Shown here: piece after piece, positions 6,347 to 9,862 of the stretch
How positions within the stretch are numbered: position 1 is the stretch's first letter
Layout of the letters: the number at the start of each line of letters is the position of its first letter
Assembly: GCA_017424085.1 (NCBI GenBank)
Contig: JAFPBP010000175.1
Location: 1 to 9,862 of the forward strand
DNA length: 9,862 nucleotides
Direction of reading: 5' to 3'
Source: Clostridia bacterium
GTDB lineage: Bacteria > Bacillota > Clostridia > Oscillospirales > UBA644
The notes under the pieces: model-generated
Told to the model about the DNA's origin: nothing
Databases searched by the model: none
Seen by the model: only the letters and a program-made list of their open reading frames with translations
Made by a program: the position numbers and the translations under genes

Positions 6347-8071
6347 TCACGCTGCGTCCGTTTCCGTATCGGTCATCGAATCGGTCTCGGAGGGGGTCCC
6401 CGAATCGGTGGTCACATCCGAATCGGTGGCAGGGCTTGTGGAGCCCGCATCGGTGGATGAGGTCACCTCGGAAGAGTCCGACGGCTCGGAAGTAGGATCG
6501 GTCGTTTCCTGCGAATCGGTAGACACGGACGAATCGGTAGACACGGACGAATCGGTGGAGCCCGCGGCGGTATCGGTCTCGGAGGAGGTACCGTCACAGG
6601 TCGTATCGGTGACGATTTCCGAATCGGTGGTCTCCGAGGAATCGGTCGTATCGGTCACGTCGGTGATCGTATCGGTGGAAACGTCGGTGGACCCCACGGG
6701 CAGATCGGTATCGGTGGGCGTTCCCGTATCGGAGGTACCCGAATCGGTATCGGTCGTCACAGTAGTATCGGTGCTGACGGAGGTGTCAACCGTTCCCGTA
6801 TCGGTGGAAGTGCTTGTATTCGTGCTCGTGCTCGTATTCGTATTTGTATTCGTATTTGTATTCGCACTCGTATCGGTGGTGGTTCCGGTGTTCGTGGTCG
6901 TATTCGTGGAGGTGGACGTATTCGTGGACGTAGACGTAGAGGTGGAGGTAGACGAGCCGGAGCCGCCGTACCAATCGTTCTTACGAATCCCGTTTTCGTC
7001 CATATATTCCTCGAAGGTAATGTCCTTAAACAGGAAGGCATCCAAAAGATCCGCCGCATATTCCAGATCGTAATAGACGCAGGACCCCAGCTTTTTCACG
7101 TAATAGCTGCTGTCGATGACCGTTCCCGAGGCGGGAATACGCCCCTGCTTCATGGTAATACCGTCGGTCAGAAGGATCTGCGCCAGCGAATAGATCTCAC
7201 TATACTCCAACGAGGTAGTCACGTAGGGGAGCATGGTCTGGATCAATGCGGGATATTGGGTCAGCTTCAGAGACAGGGCACGGTTGAACAGCTGCTCCAG
7301 CACGATCCGCTGACGCTCGGTGCGCCCAAAGTCATCGCGGGTCCCGTTGATGGTGGGAACCTTACGGATGCGGGCATATCCAACCGCCTGCATCCCGTTG
7401 ACCATCTGTTTGCCCGATTTGGTCAGATACACGGGCTTCACTCCGAGAGAATTTGCAACCTCCGCAATACAGCTGTTGCAATGAGAGACCTCCTTCTTGG
7501 TCAGCTCGATCTCCACGCCGCCCATGGCGTCGATGATCTCCGCCATGCCCGCGAAATCCACGGTGGCATAATCGGTAATGTTCAGATTAAAGGTTTGATT
7601 CAGAGTCTTGACCGCCAATTGAGCGCCACCGAAAATATAGGCAGCGTTGATCTTCTGATAGCCGTGACCGTCCACCTTCACCAGGCTGTCCCGCATGATC
7701 GAGACAAGCTTGATATTGTTGTGGATGGAATCCAGCGAGATGATCATGATCACGTCGGACAAGCCCGTGGATTCATCGGCACGGGAGTCCACCCCGAACA
7801 GGGCGATATTAACGATCTCCTTGGGGGTCTCTTCCTCTTCACGGGTGATACCCAGCTCTTCCCGATCGGTGGAAATGGGGATCTTCTGGTATACCACGTT
7901 GGTACGAATCCAGGTATAGCCCCACGCCGCCACGATTCCAAGCGTCAGAATCAGAGACAGGAACACCGCCAGAATGGGAATCCAGATCCGACGGCGACGG
8001 CGCCGACAATGCTTTGCCGCATGACGGGGCCTGACGCCCTCGGGGACGGGGGGGTGAGAAGTTTCGTTCAT
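6347..8071 (-). CDS. LytR-CpsA-Psr (LCP) family membrane protein with long Ser/Thr/Asp-rich tail
   Basis: A 574-residue type II membrane protein. Residues 1-29 are cytoplasmic and basic (HCRRRRRR), a single membrane segment spans about 30-51, and the rest is outside. The LCP domain covers about 86-257, with GVDSR (93-97), 'SIMRDS' (124-129) and 'DFGRTERQR' (247-255). These hold the Asp and Arg residues that bind the pyrophosphate of polyprenyl-linked glycans. LCP enzymes attach wall teichoic acid, capsule or other secondary glycans to peptidoglycan. A CxxC pair (C198, C201) lies inside the domain. From about 370 the protein is a roughly 205-residue low-complexity tail, first alternating Thr with Ser/Asn, then acidic and rich in Asp/Thr/Ser, with no sorting signal or recognised binding domain. 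AAGGA overlaps the stop codon of the upstream epimerase gene 11 bases away, so the two are probably coupled. A strong terminator follows. Confidence 0.93.
   Translation of the reverse strand: MNETSHPPVPEGVRPRHAAKHCRRRRRRIWIPILAVFLSLILTLGIVAAWGYTWIRTNVVYQKIPISTDREELGITREEEETPKEIVNIALFGVDSRADESTGLSDVIMIISLDSIHNNIKLVSIMRDSLVKVDGHGYQKINAAYIFGGAQLAVKTLNQTFNLNITDYATVDFAGMAEIIDAMGGVEIELTKKEVSHCNSCIAEVANSLGVKPVYLTKSGKQMVNGMQAVGYARIRKVPTINGTRDDFGRTERQRIVLEQLFNRALSLKLTQYPALIQTMLPYVTTSLEYSEIYSLAQILLTDGITMKQGRIPASGTVIDSSYYVKKLGSCVYYDLEYAADLLDAFLFKDITFEEYMDENGIRKNDWYGGSGSSTSTSTSTSTNTSTSTNTTTNTGTTTDTSANTNTNTNTNTSTSTNTSTSTDTGTVDTSVSTDTTVTTDTDSGTSDTGTPTDTDLPVGSTDVSTDTITDVTDTTDSSETTDSEIVTDTTCDGTSSETDTAAGSTDSSVSTDSSVSTDSQETTDPTSEPSDSSEVTSSTDAGSTSPATDSDVTTDSGTPSETDSMTDTETDAA
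6513..6556 (-). repeat. 18-base in-frame tandem repeat in the LCP gene
   Basis: An exact 18-base unit, GAATCGGTAGACACGGAC on the plus strand, occurs at 6513-6530 and 6531-6548. It is followed by 8 more bases of a third copy (6549-6556). The unit is a multiple of three and encodes VSTDSS, so gain or loss of copies would keep the reading frame. Confidence 0.9.
6834..6864 (-). repeat. 12-base in-frame tandem repeat in the LCP gene
   Basis: The plus-strand 12-mer GTATTCGTATTT occurs exactly at 6834-6845 and 6846-6857, with 7 bases of a third copy after it. In the coding sense it gives Asn-Thr repeats using alternating ACA and ACG threonine codons. It lies in the membrane-proximal half of the tail. 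Confidence 0.88.
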
Positions 8072-8082
8072 AAGTTCAGTCC

Positions 8083-8754
8083 TTACTGTATGGCAATGCG
8101 AAGTTTGTTGATGTTTTCCTCGGTGGAGGCATCCCGATGATAGACCGAGGAGGTGCCGCCCACGAAGATATTGGCGCCCGCGTCGCTCATCAGGCGGGCA
8201 TTGTCAAAGCTGACGTTTCCGTCGCACTCGATCTCCACGTGACCGTAGCCCCGCTGATCCAGAAGAGCGCGCAGACGGCGGATCTTATCCAAGGTCTGCG
8301 GAATCAGCTTTTGCCCCGCAAAGCCCGGATTGACGGTCATCACAAGAACCCCGTCCACGTCGGGAAGGACCTCGTCCAACACCGAAAGAGGTGTTGCGGG
8401 GTTCAGGGCAACCATTGCCTTGGCGCCTCTTGCGCGAATCGACGCCAGTACCCGCTGCAAATGGCGGCATGCCTCGACGTGCACACTCACGTAATCCCCT
8501 TCCCCGAAATCAAACCAATCCGGCTTGCCTTCGGGATCCGAGATCATCAGATGGAGGTCCAATGGGATGGAGGTTGCGGCGCGGACCTTTTTGACAAAGT
8601 CGGTACCCAAGGTATAATTGGGGACGAAGACGCCGTCCATCACGTCAACGTGAAGGTATTCGATTCCGCAGGACTCCAGAACCTTCAGCTCCTCCCCCAA
8701 GCGGAGAAAATCCGCACACATCAGAGAGGGAGCGATCTTTTTTTGCAGGCTCAT
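8083..8754 (-). CDS. Pentulose/hexulose-phosphate 3-epimerase, Rpe/AlsE family
   Basis: A 223-residue TIM-barrel protein of the ribulose-phosphate 3-epimerase family, which interconverts ketose phosphates at C3. The metal and catalytic residues are all present: H35 and D37 in YLHVDVMDG, H68 in LDLHLM, and D178 in IECDGN. Several motifs look more like D-allulose-6-phosphate 3-epimerase (AlsE) than housekeeping Rpe: 'APSLMCADF' (Rpe usually APSILSADF), 'VMTVNPGFAGQKLIP-TLDKI', 'ECDGN' (Rpe usually VDGGI) and 'IFVGGTSSVY'. I therefore leave the gene symbol open; ordinary Rpe activity is not excluded. GGAGGCG lies upstream of the ATG. It follows the TIM-barrel isomerase gene by 32 bases and precedes the LCP gene by 11, so the three form one operon. 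Confidence 0.88.
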   Translation of the reverse strand: MSLQKKIAPSLMCADFLRLGEELKVLESCGIEYLHVDVMDGVFVPNYTLGTDFVKKVRAATSIPLDLHLMISDPEGKPDWFDFGEGDYVSVHVEACRHLQRVLASIRARGAKAMVALNPATPLSVLDEVLPDVDGVLVMTVNPGFAGQKLIPQTLDKIRRLRALLDQRGYGHVEIECDGNVSFDNARLMSDAGANIFVGGTSSVYHRDASTEENINKLRIAIQ

Positions 8755-8786
8755 AAGACGCCTCCGTAGGTTGATTCAAAAGAAAA

Positions 8787-9632
8787 TCAAAGCGCGTTAT
8801 TTTCGGCAAACAGGCGGGTCAGAAGCTCGCACGCCATTTTGATATCGGCGGTCTGCTGTTCGCCCGTGATTTCCCGTTCGATGGTGATGGGTCCGTCGTA
8901 GCCGATCTCGGCAAGACGCTTGATGAAGGCGGGATAATTGACCTTACCTTCCCCCATGGGGACCTCTCTGCCCAGACGGCGGGGGTCGGTGGGATACAGT
9001 CCGTCCTTGCCGTGCACGTTGCGAACGTATTGCCCGATCACGTCCAGCGCATCCACGGGATTGCCCTTGCCGTACAGGATCAGGTTGGCGGGGTCCAGAT
9101 TAACGCCCAGGTTTTCGATGCCCAGATCGGTAATGACCCGAAGCAGCGTAACGGGGGTCTCCTGCCCCGTTTCAAACAGGAACCAGCGCCCGTGCTCGCG
9201 ATAGAATTTCACCACAGATTTGAGAGCGGTAATGATTTCGGCGTATTCGGTGGAGACGGGGTTTTCGGGCAAATAACCGCAATGGGTGATCACGTCGGTC
9301 ACGCCGATCTTTTCGGCAAACAACGCCCCCTTCATCAGCTCCTGCATCCGCTGATAGCGATAGGCGGCGGGAACCAGACCGAGAGAGGTCTGTCCGTCGT
9401 AAAAATTCCAGGTGCAGGGACCCGACCAGCCGCACCACAAAGCGGAAATTTCAATGCCGTATTTGGCGGAAAGGGTCTTGATCTCCTCCGCTTTTTCATC
9501 GGTAAACAGCTCGGGCTTCCAGCAATTCAACTGGCAGGTGGGGATCCCGAATTCCTTCAGGCGGGCAAACTGCTCCTCCAGACTGACCTGGGCAAGGCGC
9601 CCCTCCAAATGTACCATACATCCGAGTTTCAT
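8787..9632 (-). CDS. Sugar phosphate isomerase/epimerase-like TIM-barrel protein (AP_endonuc_2 fold)
   Basis: A 281-residue protein of the xylose-isomerase-like TIM-barrel superfamily, which includes IolE, hexulose-6-phosphate and tagatose epimerases and related enzymes. The expected metal ligands are in order: E154 in FLFETGQE, D180 in LGVNLDPAN, H207 in NVHGKD and E252 in TIEREI. H117 in ITHCGY is a further barrel-face residue. 'PMGEGKVNYPAFIKRLAEIGYDGPITIE' (225-252) is the classic C-terminal block of the family. The ATG at 9632 is preceded by GGGAGGA and gives the usual N-terminus MKLGC; an in-frame ATG at 9785 would reach across the promoter region and is rejected. The exact substrate cannot be told. 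It is the first gene of an operon with an AlsE-like epimerase, which suggests use of an unusual sugar or polyol. A possible regulator gene diverges from its promoter. Confidence 0.9.
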   Translation of the reverse strand: MKLGCMVHLEGRLAQVSLEEQFARLKEFGIPTCQLNCWKPELFTDEKAEEIKTLSAKYGIEISALWCGWSGPCTWNFYDGQTSLGLVPAAYRYQRMQELMKGALFAEKIGVTDVITHCGYLPENPVSTEYAEIITALKSVVKFYREHGRWFLFETGQETPVTLLRVITDLGIENLGVNLDPANLILYGKGNPVDALDVIGQYVRNVHGKDGLYPTDPRRLGREVPMGEGKVNYPAFIKRLAEIGYDGPITIEREITGEQQTADIKMACELLTRLFAENNAL

Positions 9633-9682
9633 GCAAAATCCTCCCGATTCATAACAATTTCCGAAAAAAACGAAAAAGCTTC

Positions 9683-9711
9683 TTGACATACGTCTTGTTT
9701 TATTATATACT
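9683..9711 (+). promoter_or_regulatory. Sigma-A promoter of the rightmost plus-strand gene
   Basis: TTGACA (9683-9688), a 17-base spacer and TATACT (9706-9711), with a predicted start near 9718 and a leader of about 56 bases before the GTG at 9774. Its -10 box overlaps the -10 box of the minus-strand promoter by two bases. Confidence 0.82.
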
Positions 9712-9730
9712 ATAGATGCGGAATTTTCAA
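9702..9730 (-). promoter_or_regulatory. Sigma-A promoter of the sugar-isomerase/epimerase/LCP operon
   Basis: On the minus strand the -35 is TTGAAA (9730-9725), followed by a 17-base spacer and a perfect -10 TATAAT (9707-9702). The predicted start is near 9695, giving a leader of about 60 bases. The two divergent promoters share the same DNA, so they probably compete for polymerase. Confidence 0.8.
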
Positions 9731-9773
9731 CACGCTTTTCCGACTTTTTTTTAACAAACCGAAAGGAGCGCCC

Positions 9774-9862
9774 GTGGAACATCAATCCTATTCCTGCATC
9801 CCCAACGTGGGACCCAACGATTTTGCCCGCAAGGACGTACCGCTTTCGGTCAACTGCACGGG
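9774..9862 (+). CDS. N-terminal fragment, possibly an AraC-type transcriptional regulator (runs off the right edge)
   Basis: Only 29 codons are visible, beginning at a GTG with AAAGGAG 5 bases upstream and a consensus promoter before that. The peptide reads MEHQSYSCIPNVGPNDFARKDVPLSVNCTG. The 'PLSVNCTG' style resembles the start of the cupin-like N-terminal domain of clostridial AraC-family sugar regulators. The divergent arrangement next to a sugar-enzyme operon fits a local regulator. No DNA-binding domain is in the window, so the identification is weak; that this is a coding start is much more certain. Confidence 0.4.
   Translation, partial: MEHQSYSCIPNVGPNDFARKDVPLSVNCT

Larger units (their letters stand above)
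6350..6964 (-). repeat. Low-complexity coding region for the LCP tail
   Basis: This DNA encodes residues about 370-574 of the LCP protein. The distal part is dominated by the repeated hexamer ATCGGT on the plus strand (ACC GAT, Thr-Asp, in coding sense). The membrane-proximal part has repeated Asn-Thr and Ser-Thr codon pairs. Reading is open throughout in the LCP frame. Confidence 0.85.

Noticed and set aside
5132..6460. Plus-strand open frame of 442 codons
   Set aside because: Antisense to hom; it also crosses the hom promoter and the LCP terminator. Translation shows no domain.
6513..6864. CRISPR-like or intergenic repeat array
   Set aside because: The repeats are directly tandem without spacers, in frame, and inside an intact coding sequence.
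6757..7059. Arg/Pro-rich minus-strand frame within the LCP tail
   Set aside because: An out-of-frame reading of the same low-complexity repeats; the LCP frame is continuous with a well-supported domain.
6408..7073. Plus-strand open frame rich in Val/Ser/Glu opposite the LCP tail
   Set aside because: Its repetitive sequence is simply the complement of the Ser/Thr/Asp repeats of the LCP gene; it has no promoter or ribosome binding site.
9633..9785. N-terminal extension of the TIM-barrel protein to an ATG at 9785
   Set aside because: The extension would lie over both divergent promoters and past the predicted start of transcription. The ATG at 9632 has a good GGGAGGA site and the family N-terminus.

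Overview
The window looks like chromosomal DNA from a Gram-positive anaerobe of the Clostridia (Bacillota), perhaps Oscillospiraceae/Ruminococcaceae-like. The grounds are a YclM-type aspartokinase, a LytR-CpsA-Psr (LCP) wall protein, strong AGGAGG-type ribosome binding sites, well-formed sigma-A promoters, and moderately GC-rich genes separated by AT-rich gaps. The assignment is an inference from gene style. No tRNA, rRNA, CRISPR array, transposase, integrase or phage gene is visible. No stretch over 300 bases lacks a gene; the largest gaps (about 2147-2329, 6173-6346 and 9633-9773) hold promoters and terminators.

Layout. (1) Positions 1-2146, minus strand: a tight DNA-maintenance/translation operon in the order rarA, nth, prmA. 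rarA and nth overlap by ATGA, nth and prmA are 3 bases apart, and prmA runs off the left edge. (2) Positions 2281-2677, plus strand: an isolated 97-residue hypothetical gene with its own consensus promoter, an extremely short leader and a shared bidirectional terminator. (3) Positions 2688-6172, minus strand: the aspartate-pathway operon hom-lysC-asd, giving the three enzymes that take aspartate to homoserine and to the lysine/diaminopimelate branch point. It has one clear promoter. The homoserine dehydrogenase lacks a complete C-terminal ACT domain, while the aspartokinase carries two. (4) Positions 6347-9632, minus strand: an unusual three-gene run of a sugar-isomerase-like TIM-barrel protein, an Rpe/AlsE-family sugar-phosphate epimerase and a membrane LCP protein, ended by a strong terminator. 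The LCP protein carries about 200 residues of Ser/Thr/Asp/Asn low-complexity tail. (5) From 9774, plus strand: the first 29 codons of a divergent gene, possibly an AraC-type regulator. Its promoter overlaps that of the sugar operon.

Most of the window is ordinary housekeeping, and no clearly new system is present. The points worth a second look are the sugar-epimerase/LCP operon with overlapping divergent promoters, the LCP tail with in-frame tandem repeats, a promoter layout shared by the rarA and hom operons (a C6 tract abutting the -35 box plus TGGTATAAT), the shortened Hom, and the orphan small gene.
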